A stretch of 64,000 nt of DNA from Artemia franciscana. Its lineage: Eukaryota > Arthropoda > Branchiopoda > Anostraca > Artemiidae. Location of the stretch: NCBI RefSeq assembly GCF_032884065.1, contig NC_088871.1, positions 17,790,472 through 17,854,471 on the forward strand. The letters run 5' to 3'. A program made the translations under genes and the position numbers. Below, piece by piece: positions 1 to 12,600 of the stretch (position 1 is its first letter; each line of letters starts with the position of its first letter). Under the pieces are notes generated by a model, which did not search any database, was not told where the DNA came from, and was given only the letters and a program-made list of their open reading frames with translations.

Positions 1-206
1 AGCAGGTTTTCAGTTTCAGAGATTGGTGGCTCAGAGACAGTAATCATGGTTTCATTCAGGCTATCATCATTGGATATTGGAGATACAACAATAGGAATAT
101 CAGCTTCTGATAACCAATTAGATGCTTGGCCCCCTTCCCTGAGGGGGCTAGAAGTGTTAGGAAACATTGGGTTCAGGAAAGGGAAATTCCAGAAAACTCT
201 AACCAC
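1..206 (-). pseudogene. LINE A ORF1 N-terminus, cut by the window edge
   Basis: This is the same sequence as the first ~69 codons of LINE A ORF1 at 38,832-39,037, read on the minus strand. The reading frame is open to the window edge. Whether the rest of the element lies outside the window is not visible. It is part of the exact duplication of the contig A end. Confidence 0.85.
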
Positions 207-664
207 GCAATAGATTTATATGAAAAGGCAAAATAATACTTCTCAAACAAAAGGAGTAGCAAGAGCTTTAATTCCTTTCACTCAGAAAATAAATGAAATC
301 AATAATATAAATTTTTCATCAATTGATTTCTTCTTTTCTTCAATTTTCCTTTGAAAATTGTTTGAAAAATCTTTTTCAAACTCCTTTGAAAAGTCGCAGG
401 AAATTTAATCTATATGATAATGGCTTTTAATGGCAGGATTGCCAGAGTTGCCAATATGGAAGAATAGCCACAGATGCCAAAATCACGGAATTTCCAGTTA
501 AAATTTATTTTTGCATTAATCTTCGCAATCCAACAGTTTGAATTGTACTATAGCATGGTTAGAAAAAGAACTGATCATTGCTTTCAATATTAAACATGAA
601 CTTACTGTTTTAGTTAACATGTTGTTACAAAAATCAAATAAGTAAAAGTTAATTTATTTTCTAG

Positions 665-816
665 GATCTTGTAGAAGCTGATAAGATGAATCCTGATTCC
701 AATTTGGAAGTGAAAATTAGTCAACTCTCTCAGTTAATCCGATCAAGTGCTTTGGCTTATCAGTCAAAAGAAGACGAGTTAAATCAAACTATATCTAAAA
801 TGAAGCACATGCTCAA
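665..816 (+). CDS. Exon of a coiled-coil protein (copy 1)
   Basis: A 152-bp open exon of 50 codons plus 2 bases lies between an acceptor (TTTTCTAG) and a consensus donor (GTAAGT). It starts in phase 0, and its last two bases, AA, need one base from the next exon. The peptide begins DLVEADKMNPDSNLEVK and continues as a charged heptad-like helix ending SKMKHMLK, with no membrane segment. It joins in frame to the exon at 22,697 (AA+A = Lys) and also to candidate exons at 2,750 (AA+G) and 40,382 (AA+A). I do not recognise the family. Its identical twin is at 39,496-39,647. Confidence 0.7.
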
Positions 817-994
817 GTAAGTATTTGGAGTAGAAATTATCGAAATTTCAGCTGGACAGCACTCATCAAAGACGCTTTGTCATACCTAAGAACAAAAGAT
901 GTATCATACACACTTTCGAAAATGACCAGTTTGTAGCAATTTAAATGATATTTTGGGTGGCACTTTATCAGTTAGAGCTTTAGTTTTGTTCAGT

Positions 995-2749
995 CTCACC
1001 AACTCCGATTATTAAATACAATTTTACTCCTCTTAGCTCCCTAGCCCTTGATCTCCCAAGAGTAACTCCACAGCCATAGTTTTGCGACAGACAAGATTAA
1101 CACCAAGGGTTTTCTGTTAGTGCTCTTTAAAACAGGACTGTGGAGACAATCAATGGAACTTGCCGATTCAAACTCAGAAGATTTTATTTTCAACTCTGAT
1201 TCGAAGAGTATAGGTAATTTACAAGGGTGGAAGCTGGTGTTAGTGTCCGCATGAAAGTTTCCAATGCCATCTAGTACTTGCCGTTTCTTGGTATTTTCTT
1301 GAGCTTCATAATATATTTTGTTGGAAGCTGAGGTTGAACAATTATTACTATTTTAGTTTTACCAGCTATGCTAATTTTGTCTAGTTATCAATGTGGCAAA
1401 GTGCCAAGAGACGTTAAACTCTAGAATGTGTCCGTGATTTTTTTTTTTTTTTTGACATTATTAGCACTATGATAACTTTTTCTTCAACTTTTTATATATG
1501 ATATTGGATTAAGGTGTTTCAGTCTGTAGAACAAGTAGGTGTTCATTTTCTCACTGCTAAGTAATGATCTAGTTACTTATCATTTCTTTCTTTGAAATAA
1601 ACTAATATACGAATCGTGATTTGATTTTTTCGTCTATACCAGGTTCTTACTACATTAACTATACCATATATCAAGAGTTTATTACGTGTGCCTGATTCAA
1701 AACTGGAATTTGCCACAGCAATTCTAAAAATGCTTCAAAGTATTATTAGCGAGAAGCTATAGCAGGCCCGTTTGTTTTTCAAAAAGCTAATGGGTAAATC
1801 TGTTTCCCCATCTCATTCAGAAAATAAGATACGAATGATAATGTTTAGAGTTAGGCAGTGTGGAAGAATATATTCCTGGAGGTTTTGATCATTGACAAAG
1901 GAAAGCGTACACCTTATGCTTTATTTAGCGAAAACATACCCATTGGAATAATTACTGAAAATAATCTTTGTGTATAATTTCAGTACAAATAAAAACTCTC
2001 AAAACTAAATATTTGCTTTGTCGAGAATAAAACACTTAATTGCCACCCATCTGGCCAGGCCTCTAGAAACTAAATATTCTGGGCCACTTACCTTGTCCAG
2101 ATATTAGAATGAGAATGGCTACTCGGTACCATGTCTGGGCATAAGGGGATGGAATAGGAGAAAAATAAGTTTGATATGAAAATCCCCCCTCCTCTTCCAA
2201 AAAGGGTGGCGAAGAAATAAAATTTTTCGGTATTTGTCACTCCCTGTTGGGAAAAAACTTAGTGAGCGCCCTCCAAGAATCTATCTGGGAGCAATTTAGA
2301 ATTTAAAAGAGATACCAATGTTCTGGCAAATTCAGGGCCCAAAGATATTATCAGGTGTCTTTTCTATACACCAGTAATTCTGATGCTGACCATAATAAAG
2401 TCCAGTTACTCTTTGACATTTTTAGTCTATAAAAATTTGTAAAAGAGATAGGATGTATATTTCACTCCAAGTAAGACAGTATTGTGTAATTCTGGAACAC
2501 CCTCTCTTAAACATCTCATAGTGTCAAATATTTCTCATTAAGTCTGTCCTTGACCCTCTGATTACACCCCAATGTAAAACTATTTTGGCTTTTGGATTAT
2601 CACTAACTGAACATCCGAACTGCTAAGGACAAGGAAGAAAAATGTCGGAATACATTTACGCGAATTATTGGGAACTTAAAACTTGAATTTCGTTTTCTTT
2701 ATTCATTAATGTAGGAGGTTGTAAGGGCTCTCACTGAGAATTTTTTCAG
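995..2749. other. Intronic sequence, nothing recognised
   Basis: A+T-rich DNA downstream of the first coiled-coil exon. It holds a 16-T run at about 1,438-1,453 and a pyrimidine/G-rich patch near 2,185-2,215. I found no coding segment, RNA gene or transposon. Confidence 0.5.
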
Positions 2750-2840
2750 GTTTCTGCTGCAGCTGATTGGAAGGCAGAAGAGGGGTAGTCAATTTGAGCT
2801 CCAAACATTGGAAGAACTTCTGCAAAAGTGTCCACTCTAG
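2750..2840 (+). CDS. Candidate alternative terminal exon of the coiled-coil gene
   Basis: After a good acceptor (a T-run, then CAG at 2,747-2,749), one completing base is followed by 29 sense codons and TAG at 2,838-2,840. The peptide is leucine-rich and amphipathic (GSQFELQTLEELLQKCPL at the end). The phase fits the exon at 665-816, giving AA+G = Lys. An AATAAA-like signal occurs far downstream near 3,751, as expected if this were a last exon with a long 3' UTR. The stretch is short and I do not recognise the peptide, so chance remains possible. Confidence 0.3.
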
Positions 2841-3371
2841 CGAAGAGAACTGTTGCGTCTTTTGCATTCAGCAAAAATTATGTGCAATTTATTTTCATTT
2901 TAAAGCAATACGGTACCCTGCGCCGTTCCAAAGATTTAGCTACAATCGTTTATTGTATTAAAATAGATATATGCTTGTCCTTGGAGATTACATTTTATCT
3001 TTTATGTTCATTTGTGTTTTGTCTTCATTTGTGCCAGTCGAAGGGAGGTTGGTTATTTGTCCCTTGTTCTAGATTTTTATGCCTCCTTTGATTCTTTAAA
3101 TACATTATTTTGTATTTTCGTTGAAAAATACCTTGTTTTGGTATTTTTGAAAATTGAAAAAAAAACTACCCCTCCCTCCACATTTCTGAATGGCTGTTTT
3201 TGATTGGCTTTGCTAAGAATTTCCTTAAAAAAATTCTGCAAGCTACTGTACATAGCCTCATCTACCTTAAGAGAAGCAACAATCTCAGCTTTCTTCCTAA
3301 TTGGCAAAATAATTATTATTATTACTAATTCTGTTAATAATTAGTATTTGGCTTTGATTTCACCATAAGCG

Positions 3372-3402
<31 letters not shown>

Positions 3403-4770
3403 TTTTTCACGTATCTTGTTTTGTAACTCAATCTTCAATAAGTAATTTTTTTCTCCAGTTTGTTAGGTTTTATATTTTGTTTGTTTTGGAAATCTATAAC
3501 GGATAAATACTTTGTATTAGGATTTTATGGTAATTATGTGACGATTAACGTACTTGGTTCTTTTTCCTTTTAAATGCTGCCATAAAGAATGTGTAATTGT
3601 ATATACCAGAATCTGATTAGTTGACAAGAACCTAGGTTTATCTCTTTATTGTATTTTTTAAGGCACACTTTGACTTTTTGATCGTAATTGTGCGTGTCAG
3701 TATTTTAGATATCCCTTTTTCAATTTTGTTTGTTTCTTTTATTGTTAGTGAAATAAAAGATGAAGACTATGACAGTTTTATTTTGACTTTGGGTCGTCAC
3801 CACTAGCCTATACATCACATTGTTATCACTCAAGGTTCGAGTAATAGTTAAGCTCAATTTTTTACATTCTAAATATTTCCAAAATTAAAACTGAACCATT
3901 TCGAAATCTGAGGATTGCCAAAAAGAAGGACTTAGAGCGGAGTTTTTTCCTCTAAATATTGAGACTAGTTAACAGTTTTTTACTAGTCACTTGTTATTCT
4001 AATGTGATCTGTTTGAATCCAAAATTACATACTTTGGCCCCTTTCCAAGAATTATATCTTGGTTTGAGTAAAGTATTGATTGCATTATGGTAAATTATAA
4101 CAAATATTGCATCGTTAGTGTAAGATATCGCCATATCCTCTTGGAAGACGCATAGTACAATCAACTAAGGAAATAGTGATTGCCCGTGGTCAAAATCATT
4201 GAACAGACCGTCTCTTCTATTGTAGTAACGACGAAAAGTTTTATTTATTTTTACAGCTACTATATATTTCAAATGTTACTAGAAGCACTGGTTTTGTAAT
4301 TTTCAATAGTTCTATCTACATTTGTTGCTTGCCCAAGTTTTTCTCCCTTGTAGTCGAAGAGAAGTAGGACAAAGGAAATAGAAATAGCTTGTAAACATTG
4401 ATAGAAGTTGATAAACAATTCGAATTTATTCCTTGTCTTAAACTTTGGTTCCTACTGTGCCTTCAGAGGCACACAAATTGTCGGCGAGTAGACTTCAATC
4501 CTCTCGTTTTTTTGGTGACAGTTGCTTCCGACTGACAGCCAGTGGAGGAGCATTTTCGGAAGCATAATATCTGACATGTAAGCGTTTGTCTAAGGATTCG
4601 TTTTCCAAATAACCATTATTGCCACAAAGGCAATAAGGTGCTCCTCCTGTTTTGCAGTTAGCTTTAAGCTTTTGATAAAGTAGCTCAGAATAGACCAAGT
4701 GGTGTTTGTGAGTCTAATTATCCGCTCTGTGAGTATACAAAATTTCCAGATTAATACGAGGTTGGCTAGG

Positions 4771-4772
<2 letters not shown>
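2841..4772. other. Intronic or 3' UTR sequence
   Basis: A+T-rich, with a short (AT)n at about 3,371-3,397. Overlapping short open frames on both strands have no recognisable domain. Nothing else was seen. Confidence 0.45.

Positions 4773-4832
<60 letters not shown>
4773..4832. repeat. 60-base poly-T tract
   Basis: Uninterrupted T run of about 60. Read on the minus strand it is poly-A and could be a retroposed tail, but I recognise no element body upstream of it. Confidence 0.95.
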
Positions 4833-4834
<2 letters not shown>

Positions 4835-6970
4835 TGGTCATTAAAGGTTGTGCTGTTCTTCCTTAGTACTCAAAATCTTCTAGTTGTTTCCGAAACAAAA
4901 CAAACAACATAAAAAGGAAAAGAACAAAGGAAAAACACGGAAAGTAAAAAAGAAATAGAAAATAAATCAGAAGAACTAAAAAATCTAAAGCTCTCGTTGA
5001 GAAGAAAAGTGAATTTTTATCAAAAAAAAACCCATGAGAAGGTCTCAAGGTAACATTTTCACATTTTCTGAGCAAAACTAAAAAGGAAACAAACCGGATA
5101 AAAACAAAAAGACAACGCGTGAAGTAAAGGGGGAAACATAGCCCAAACTGGAAAAATAAAAATCCTAAATTTCGGAAAAAAGCCTATAACAGATAAATAA
5201 ATAAGGTAGAATCAACCTGTAACTTATGAAAAAACGTAAAAAAATCTTCATAGATCAGAGCTTGAAAGCCTTAGCAGGGGTCTCTGATCTTTCTGCATTT
5301 AGGGGGGGGGTATCGGGGTAGATGCCTCAAAGGGTGTTTTTTAATGCCAAAACATGCTAACTCTCATTGAGCCGTCCTATGAATAAATAATTAATTTCTA
5401 GGAAAGGGGGTTGGAGCTATAAATTTATAGATACTTCCTCTTAATTTCCGACAATATTCCTGGTCTACACCGTCATTTTGAAGTAAAGAATAACATTCAA
5501 CCCGAAAACACGCAGAATTTATTTTGTATAGGACAGGGCTGATGTTTTTTCATTTCCAACATCCCCTCGTGGTCGTAAAAACTTTGGAGGATGCTCATTT
5601 GATCGGAAATTTAGGTTTCTAGGCGTTTTTGGAATTGAAAGTGATTGGAGACCAGCCAGTCTTTGTTCTTGAATGATTTTTGATATCTGGTCCTTTTGTT
5701 AAATCTTGGGACATCTGATTGACATTTTGAGGTACCTATCTGTAATTTCTCTAGGGTTGCTCAATTTCGCCTGTGGAGTAATTTTACTTCGGGGGGGGGG
5801 GGGGGGTTCTGGGTTAATTTTTTTGTGTGTAGGGGGGTCTGAGGAAAATTTTTCGGTATGGGGACGCCAGCCTCCGGTAAAAATAAAAACGCAAAATAGT
5901 AAATACTGTTTCAATGTAAACAAGATTATTTCTGACCTAGCCACAAATTGACCCACTAATGTTAGCTTCAACTTTTTCAGAGACTAGCCCATTCTAATGG
6001 TCTTTATCAGCTTTAGAGTATAGTATTCCATGATTTCTAACTGACAAAATCAATATCTCAATATCTATTTTCATTTTATAGACCTGTTGATCTGGTACGA
6101 TTAATCAGAATTATCGGAGAAGTTGAAATTCATGAACTTGTACGATATTTTAGAAAATCAGATAGATTTTAACCGAAGTTCTAACACTAATGGGATATTC
6201 GCAGATTTGGCAGAATAGTTATGTTTGAATACGAATGATCGTATATACGTGAGCCCAGGAAACAAACAATGTTCAATAAAGATTGTTTATTCTGCTTAAT
6301 TTTTCTCTCACCAAAAATATTGATCAAGAGATCTACAAGAAGTGTTATGCCCCAGGAATTTGCAACCCATAAAAAGGACAATAGAAGAGCGCGGTTTCTT
6401 TTTTATTAAATTTGTATGGTTCTACAGCACGCCACCAATAAAATGTTTCTCACCTTTTTTGGCAAAATAAATGAAATTGGTTTTCATGTTTTCATAAATT
6501 CTTGACATGGTAATTTTTTTTTCCTTTGGATTGTGAGGAGACATTTAATCTATTATATATACATTTCTATCGTGGAAAATAATCCAATCAACTAAAAGTG
6601 CACTTACTATTGAATGAAAAAATTATTTTTCCGAATTTTAGTCCTAAAAGTAGCCTCCAGAATGGCAATTACACAGTAAGTTTTGTTATGAAATACTGCA
6701 TGAATTCAGCTTTTAGAAATGGATCAATTACACTGACTAAGCTATGGATGATTTTTCTAGCTCCTACCCCTGTCTCTGGGGTTGTTAAAGATTGAAAGAT
6801 CATGGAAAGGCAATATACCTTTTTATTGATTTGACTAGGAGCATTATAGGGAGAGGGCAGGGATGCTGAAGGGGCAAATTCATAGGTTATTTGGTATTGG
6901 TCTTGCATTTCCATCCTGCAGAAAGAATTATGGTAGGCTATTAATGCACCACTAGGGCTGTAGAGAATAA
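4833..6970. other. Intronic sequence with purine-rich tract and G-runs
   Basis: 4,863-5,240 is strongly A-rich. G-runs occur at about 5,302 and 5,791-5,806. No gene or element family is recognised. Confidence 0.45.
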
Positions 6971-6975
6971 AATAT

Positions 6976-7016
6976 GCTAGGAGAACAATTTTTACTTCAT
7001 GATATGCAAACAAATT
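6976..7016 (+). repeat. Short dispersed repeat (copy 1 of 3)
   Basis: It shares a core of the type AACAATTTTTACTTCATGATA with 10,142-10,185 (+) and 11,477-11,527 (-). The copies flank the CR1 element and the (AT)n tract, so they may be edges of a larger repeat into which the CR1 element inserted. Confidence 0.5.
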
Positions 7017-7194
7017 GTAGCCTATAGGGTAAGTTACTTGGCCAGCTAATTTACTCTTTAACAGCTGAATAATTGTAAAATTTATATTGTACTATCTAAA
7101 AAGTGGATTGTTTCACTGGTAAATATTGAGCAGTTCATATTATTGAACTAGCCTACAAATAAAGTGAACATGTCCTATCCCAATTATCTTCTCA

Positions 7195-7407
7195 GTGGCA
7201 AATTTCAAACTAAAGAAATTAATCCTTAAGAAATCTTTTGAAAGAAAGGGTTCCATTCAATTTAGAAATGACATGTCAAAGCATGGTTGCAAAAAAAGAC
7301 AAAGATTGTATAAAGAATTGCATAAAAGAAGATTGAATAGGGAAGTGGACATATCAATCAGAGGAAATAAGATTGTGTCAAAAAACTACCAGACCCTTGC
7401 AATGTGA
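7195..7407 (+). pseudogene. Lysine-rich 70-codon frame before the CR1 element
   Basis: A 70-codon open frame rich in Lys and Arg ends 80 bases before the CR1 endonuclease frame. It may be the decayed ORF1 end or leader of that element, but it has no zinc knuckle or other recognisable motif. It could also be a chance frame. Confidence 0.25.
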
Positions 7408-7487
7408 CAGTCACTGTTGCAGGAGAATGTCATGGAATCATAGATATATCTGGTACCCTTTAAGACTTGTAAATAGTTCTATAAGTA

Positions 7488-7967
7488 GTGTTTTGTGATA
7501 GTACTAGTGAAGTTGGCTCTACACAATATACAGAAACTGAATTGTATATTAGTGCTAGATCAGATACCAGGAATTATGAACCCATATTGGATACCATTTC
7601 TTTTAAATCATGTGATTCTGGATCAAGCAAAGCTAGTGACAACAATACTATTATTGAAGGACTTATGGTATTATATAGCAATGTAGACTGTATTACCACA
7701 AAGATGAACAAAATTAAGTTGATGATATCAACAAGGCATGAAGTAAGTGTTTTTGGCTTCACTGAGGTGAAAGCTAAACATACTGCATTTGCTCTTACTG
7801 ATACACAAATTCAAGTGCCTGGATTTGAGCTACTCACCAATCTGTCAAAGCCAAATTATAGAGGGATAGCAGTGTACATCAGATCTCTGCTCAAGGTAAG
7901 AGCTCTTACAGTAAATTCAGATTACAAACCTTGGGTTGAGCAAATATGGATAATGATTCTGCAGTGA
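7488..7967 (+). pseudogene. CR1 apurinic-like endonuclease, N-terminal part
   Basis: About 159 codons. The second half resembles the CR1 endonuclease start: a segment of the LYSNVDCITTKMNK type, then FGFTEVKAK (the catalytic Glu region) and YRGIAVYIRS. It breaks at 7,968. A shifted frame at 8,044-8,283 continues with KDFNLLELQW, the counterpart of the GDFN catalytic motif with its Gly lost. The enzyme would nick target DNA to prime reverse transcription. Several indels and stops make it non-functional. Confidence 0.75.
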
Positions 7968-8279
7968 AGTTTCCCTGTAGTCATAGGCTGTTTTTATAGA
8001 AGTCCCAGCTCCCCATGTAAGACAAGTTCCCTTCTCGCAAATTTTGTATCCTATGAATAATGTCATGAAGCAATACTATAAGAATGTTCTTATTGTTAAA
8101 GATTTTAATTTACTGGAACTACAGTGGATTGATGGGTTTGCTGTTACAAAAGGGGTCGAGAACTCAAATTGCCCACTTCTGGAGTGCCTTCATGAACATT
8201 TGCTATACCAAGCAATTGATTTTCTGACCAGGTATAGAAGTGGTCAGATCCAGGGAGACACTCAGTTATTGAACTACTT

Positions 8280-9275
8280 GTGAATGGCAATATAGTTAGT
8301 ACCCCAAATGATATAGCAACTGAATTGAGTGGACAATTTAAGTCAGTGTTCACGCCTCTAGACAACGCCCCCTTACCAGAGGCACCAGAATATTCTATTG
8401 AGGAAACTATGCAAAAGATAACTGTGGTTGCCTCTGGTGTGGAGAGGCATCTGAAGCTGCTTAATCCTAACAAATCAGTTGGCCCTGATGAAGTTCACCC
8501 ATGAGTATCGAAAGAAGCCCATGCGGAAATAGTCCTTCCCCTTACAAACATGTTTCAGAAGTCTCTTGATACTAAGCAGATTCCTCAAGACTGGCAGAAT
8601 GCTAATATTACACCTGTACACAGGGGGGGGGGGGGGTAGCTGCAACAGCGTTTTCAATTATTGACCCATTATATTTACATCTGTAGCTGGTAAAATCTTA
8701 GAAGGAATAGTGAATACTCACATTGTCGAACACCTGACCAACAATGAGCTGCTCAATGATAGTCAGCATGGCTTTAGATATGGATGCTCAGTTGAAACTA
8801 ATTTGATTGATGCATATGATTATGTTACTGAGCATCTAGATCAAGCAATCCCTGTTGACTTGCTCTATTGGATTTTGTAAAAGCCTTCAATAAAGTATGT
8901 TACCATTGACTAAGGACCAAGTTATTTGCAATTGGAATACATAATGAAATCATAGAGTGGGTCCTCCAGTTTCTTTCCAGGAGAAAGTAAAGGGTAAAAA
9001 TATTTGGAAAAAATGGACAGGTATTCTTTTCAGAAGAGGTGGAAGTATTAAGTGGAGTGCCCCAGGGAACCATCTTGGGACCAACTTTATTCAAAATTTA
9101 TATTAATGATGCACCAACCATAGTCAAAAATAAAATAAGTCTTTATGCTGATGACTCCAAACTCATTGGACCTGTTGATACACCCAATAAGAGAGCCTCT
9201 GTGCAGAATGACCTGTGGGTACTTTCCCATTGGGTAGCTTTATGGAGGCTTGAATTCAATGTAAAAAAATGTTGA
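8280..9275 (+). pseudogene. CR1 reverse transcriptase, disrupted
   Basis: In sequence and in changing frames: LLNPNKSVGPDEVHP (RT entry motif) near 8,460-8,503; a segment of the NDSQHGFRYGCSVETNL type near 8,755-8,805; motif A largely destroyed near 8,850-8,890; LSGVPQGTILGPTLF at about 9,049; and LYADDSKLIGP, with the catalytic Asp pair, at about 9,143. At least three frame changes and several stops separate them. The family enzyme copies element RNA at the nicked target. This copy is dead. Confidence 0.8.
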
Positions 9276-9862
9276 ACAATCCACTTTGGAAAGAAAATGA
9301 GAAATGCCCTTATCATATGTCAGGGATAGATGGATTAAGACAGACTATTATCTTGTCTGAAGTGGAGAGAGACTTGGGGGTCATAGTCGATAAAGAATTA
9401 AAATTCACTATACACACACAGACAGCTGTAGCCAAAGCACTCCAAACCCTGGGCATTATAAAAAGAACAATCACTAGTAGGTCACCTATGATGATGACTA
9501 AATTATACAAGGCATTGGTCAGGCCTAATTTGGAGTATGGCTTGTGTGTTACTAGCCCCCTCAACAAAGGTGACCAGCAGAAGTTAGAAACAGTTCAGAG
9601 ATGGGCTACAAAATCAATTGAGGGATGCAAATACTTAAACTACTCATCCCGTCTGAAGAGACTGAAACTCCCCAATCTTGTCTACATACGTAAAACGGGT
9701 GATATTATTATGACGCATAAGCTCCTGAATTATAACCCTCCATTAAATAAGCTATTTCAACTTGACCAGTCTGCCAGACCAGAACTAGGGGGCATAGTTG
9801 GAAACTATATCAGAAGAGAGCTGCCACTAGACTACGCAATAACTTCTTCACTTACAGAATAG
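9269..9862 (+). pseudogene. CR1 RT thumb / C-terminal domain
   Basis: A 197-codon open frame with VERDLGVIVDKELKF, LYKALVRPNLEYG and a GDIIMTHKLLN segment, the conserved CR1 C-terminal order. It ends at a stop at 9,860. A neighbouring frame continues with SLSNSLTKKAVTTSS and ends in a His-rich tail near 10,005, so a frameshift sits near 9,860. This is the best preserved part of the element. Confidence 0.8.
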
Positions 9863-10141
9863 TGAGTTTGTCGAATTCTCTCACCAAAAAAGCAGTCACT
9901 ACCTCCAGTACTGCTGCCTTTAAAAGAGCCGTTGATGGAGAATGGTCATCAAAGCTGTGGCAAACTGAGTGGGATGCCGTTGAGACGTCCAACCATCATC
10001 ATCACTAACCAGCGATTCTACAGGATTTAATCCTTATTCCCTGGATAATGTGATTTAAGGTAATTTAAGGCAATAACCTACCACTAGATGCCATTTTGGA
10101 ATAAATGTAAGATTGGTCCTCTACATCCTAATGAAATATGT

Positions 10142-10185
10142 TAAGAAAACAATTCTTACTTCATAATATGCAGAATAATCCTAGT
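10142..10185 (+). repeat. Short dispersed repeat (copy 2 of 3)
   Basis: It matches 6,976-7,016 (+) and, inverted, 11,477-11,527. The inverted match with the latter is the better one and extends through a segment of the ATATGCAGAATAA type. Confidence 0.5.
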
Positions 10186-10502
10186 TAACATGTTTTGTAA
10201 AGGGAGAACCTTTATCTTCACTTGTTTCACTGTTGTACAATTTTTCTAACAACATTCTGAAAAATTAACAAACAAGAATTTGACTCAATTTTCTGTTATT
10301 AGATGATCTGTATCTGTGGTTAGACCATCAATGCCATCTACCAATAATATATTAATGGACAAACACTGATAATTTGGGTTAAGTTAGGTTCAGGGCTAGA
10401 TTGACAAAGTACAGGGCCCAATTGGATTTTTTGGGGGACCCTCTCAATATATTAGATTTCTAACCAAAATTCAAATTGAGCATGTAAATTGGTAAATAAT
10501 AA

Positions 10503-10679
<177 letters not shown>

Positions 10680-11310
10680 ATTTTCATATAACCTTTAGCA
10701 TAGTTGTTTTTGTCTCACAATATTTTTTTCTATAGATCCATTAGATTTGGACTAATGTACTAATTTAAAAGATGTGAAAGGTGTTCTTTAACATCTCTAT
10801 TGGGGTCTAAAACACACACTTTGCAATATAAATATAATTCAAAATTTCTTTCAGGGGTCTGTGATGGGTGTGCTGCTAAATTGATTTTGTGATAAATTTA
10901 TCCAGTTACTTTGAAGCTGAAAACATTACAGCTATTTTTTTTGTCTGATCATGGCTTACATTGAGTAAAGCTAAAGTAAAATATGAGTTCCAGTTTTTTT
11001 TTTGTGGAACTCTTTAGAGAAGAACTGATGTAACAGGCCAAACAAATTAATCCAGAAATTGTAGATACATGAATGTAATTTGACAAAGCAGGCGGCAGCC
11101 CCTAAGTAAATCATCTTTGTTGAATACTTTTCCTCTTGGACAATAAAGGACTCCACAGGGAATACATACAGAGTTGAAAAGTCTTAATAACTTGTAAAAA
11201 ACATTTGTGTAGTTTAGGGTATCTTTGTAGGTTTTATGTCGCAATTTGTTAGGATTGAAAATTGTGACGGGGCTATTCTTGTAACATAATATTTTTTTTC
11301 AGTACATATG
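10680..11310. other. Intronic sequence, nothing recognised
   Basis: A+T-rich. Short open frames on the minus strand have no recognisable content. Confidence 0.45.
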
Positions 11311-11321
11311 TACATATTGGT

Positions 11322-11405
11322 ACACACTTGAGAAGTGAAGTTATGCCAATCCTAATGAAATACACTAAAATATAATGAAAATATAATACTTTATAAACAA
11401 AATTG
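11322..11405 (+). repeat. Inverted-repeat family T, arm 1 (pairs with 14,491-14,569)
   Basis: It starts ACACACTTGAGAAGTGAAG and ends near an ATAATACTTTATAA segment. The same sequence appears inverted at 14,491-14,569 and as another inverted pair at 15,922 and 16,577. It could be the terminal inverted repeat of a non-autonomous DNA transposon. Confidence 0.5.
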
Positions 11406-11476
11406 GGCTTTATATTCGCACATTAGGGGGGAGAGGAGTAAAGTAAGTGGGTCTGCATGTGTTAATGTGTTAGCTA

Positions 11477-11527
11477 CAGTTATTCTGCATATAATGAAGT
11501 AAAAATTGTTTTATAACTTCACATTGT
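11477..11527 (-). repeat. Short dispersed repeat (copy 3 of 3, inverted)
   Basis: Reverse complement matches 10,142-10,185 and 6,976-7,016. Confidence 0.5.
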
Positions 11528-11529
11528 CT

Positions 11530-12600
11530 AAATACTTTACCCTCACCCCCAATTAATTTTCAAATATATTGTCTAAATTATTTTAGCCCTATGTATTCTG
11601 ACACTTATTCCTGGTTTTCCACTGAGTGTCAGCTAATTATCTCTTAATACAGACAGATAAAACCAGTTTGTTCTTGAGTATGTACCATTATGTACACAAG
11701 TACCCTTTCTTTCTTCTGAACTTTCATTTTTGACTTGTTCTGATTCTTGCTGTCCTTTGACAGCACAGTTCTTTGTTCTTCACTGTCACTTTTGGCAAGT
11801 TCTGATTCTTGCTGTTGCTTGTAATTCTTACTGCTGATTATCATCTGACTGCATATTTTTTCTTCTTGCAGTTGTAACATTCTGACCACACATTTATCTG
11901 TTTTGAATTTTCATTTTGATTTGTTCTAATCCTTATTGTTGCATGTCTTCTAATCACATATTTTTATGTTCTTCACTTTTGTTTTTAAGTTGTCATGATT
12001 CTTGCTGCCCCTTGTCTTTTAACTGCATATTTCTATATTCTTCAATTTTGTTTTTTGACTTGTTCTAATTGTTGGTTTGGCTAATATTTTAAGTACAAAT
12101 CTCTTTGATCTTTGTTTTTGTTTATCATCAGTGCCTTTTGTCTTACATGCTTGGATTGATCTTGTCACTTTTGATGGTCTAGGTTGTTCATTTTGAGCTT
12201 ATGGTTATGTCCTCTTCCGTTCTTTTTTTTTTTTACTCATTTTGTGCTAACATTAATTTACGTTTATGTCCCCTAGATATTATGGAACTGCTGAAAATGC
12301 CTTTTGAAATTTACATCACTAAATATGGACACATGAATGTACGTATTTCAAAATTTTTGTTCTGCAAATGCTTCTAAAACAGTTTTAAAATATATTTACC
12401 TTGTGTCTTCACTTTCAGTCAACATGACTGCTAAACTATTTAATCTATCCTGATTTATTGTTGATTTTACATAGTTTTTGTTGGTTTTAGCCTAGAAAAT
12501 AATCTGTCTCCAGAAGCAATGCTTATGAATTGTTAAGAACATTACACAAAGCTGCATGGGGCACATGTAAATGCAGAGCCTGATTGGGCCCAATTGTCCC
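11530..12600. other. Degenerate pyrimidine-rich tandem repeat region
   Basis: From about 11,690 to 12,180 a motif of the type TTTTGACTTGTTCTGATTCTTGCTG recurs roughly every 60-90 bases, with changing spacing. It reads as an old minisatellite. No gene is supported. Confidence 0.45.

Larger units (their letters stand above)
1..994. repeat. Duplicate of the end of contig A (38,832-39,825)
   Basis: The segment matches 38,832-39,825 at a constant offset of 38,831 with no indel or mismatch found by eye. The match stops only where the N gap begins. It carries the 5' end of the I-clade LINE (minus strand, 1-206) and the first coiled-coil exon (665-816). Such identity means either a very recent duplication or the same locus represented twice in the assembly. 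Confidence 0.95.
7480..10015 (+). mobile_element. CR1-clade LINE, decayed, plus strand
   Basis: One element read on the plus strand with an endonuclease-like part (7,488-8,280), reverse transcriptase (8,300-9,260) and a CR1-type C-terminal domain (9,270-10,010). The order and the motifs (SGVPQGTILGP, YADD, VRPNLEYG) are those of CR1-clade non-LTR retrotransposons. No RNase H is present. Stops and frameshifts occur throughout, with a G-run at 8,623-8,636 inside the RT. The body ends around 10,010 without an obvious tail. It lies in the intron between the coiled-coil exons at 665 and 22,697. Confidence 0.85.
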
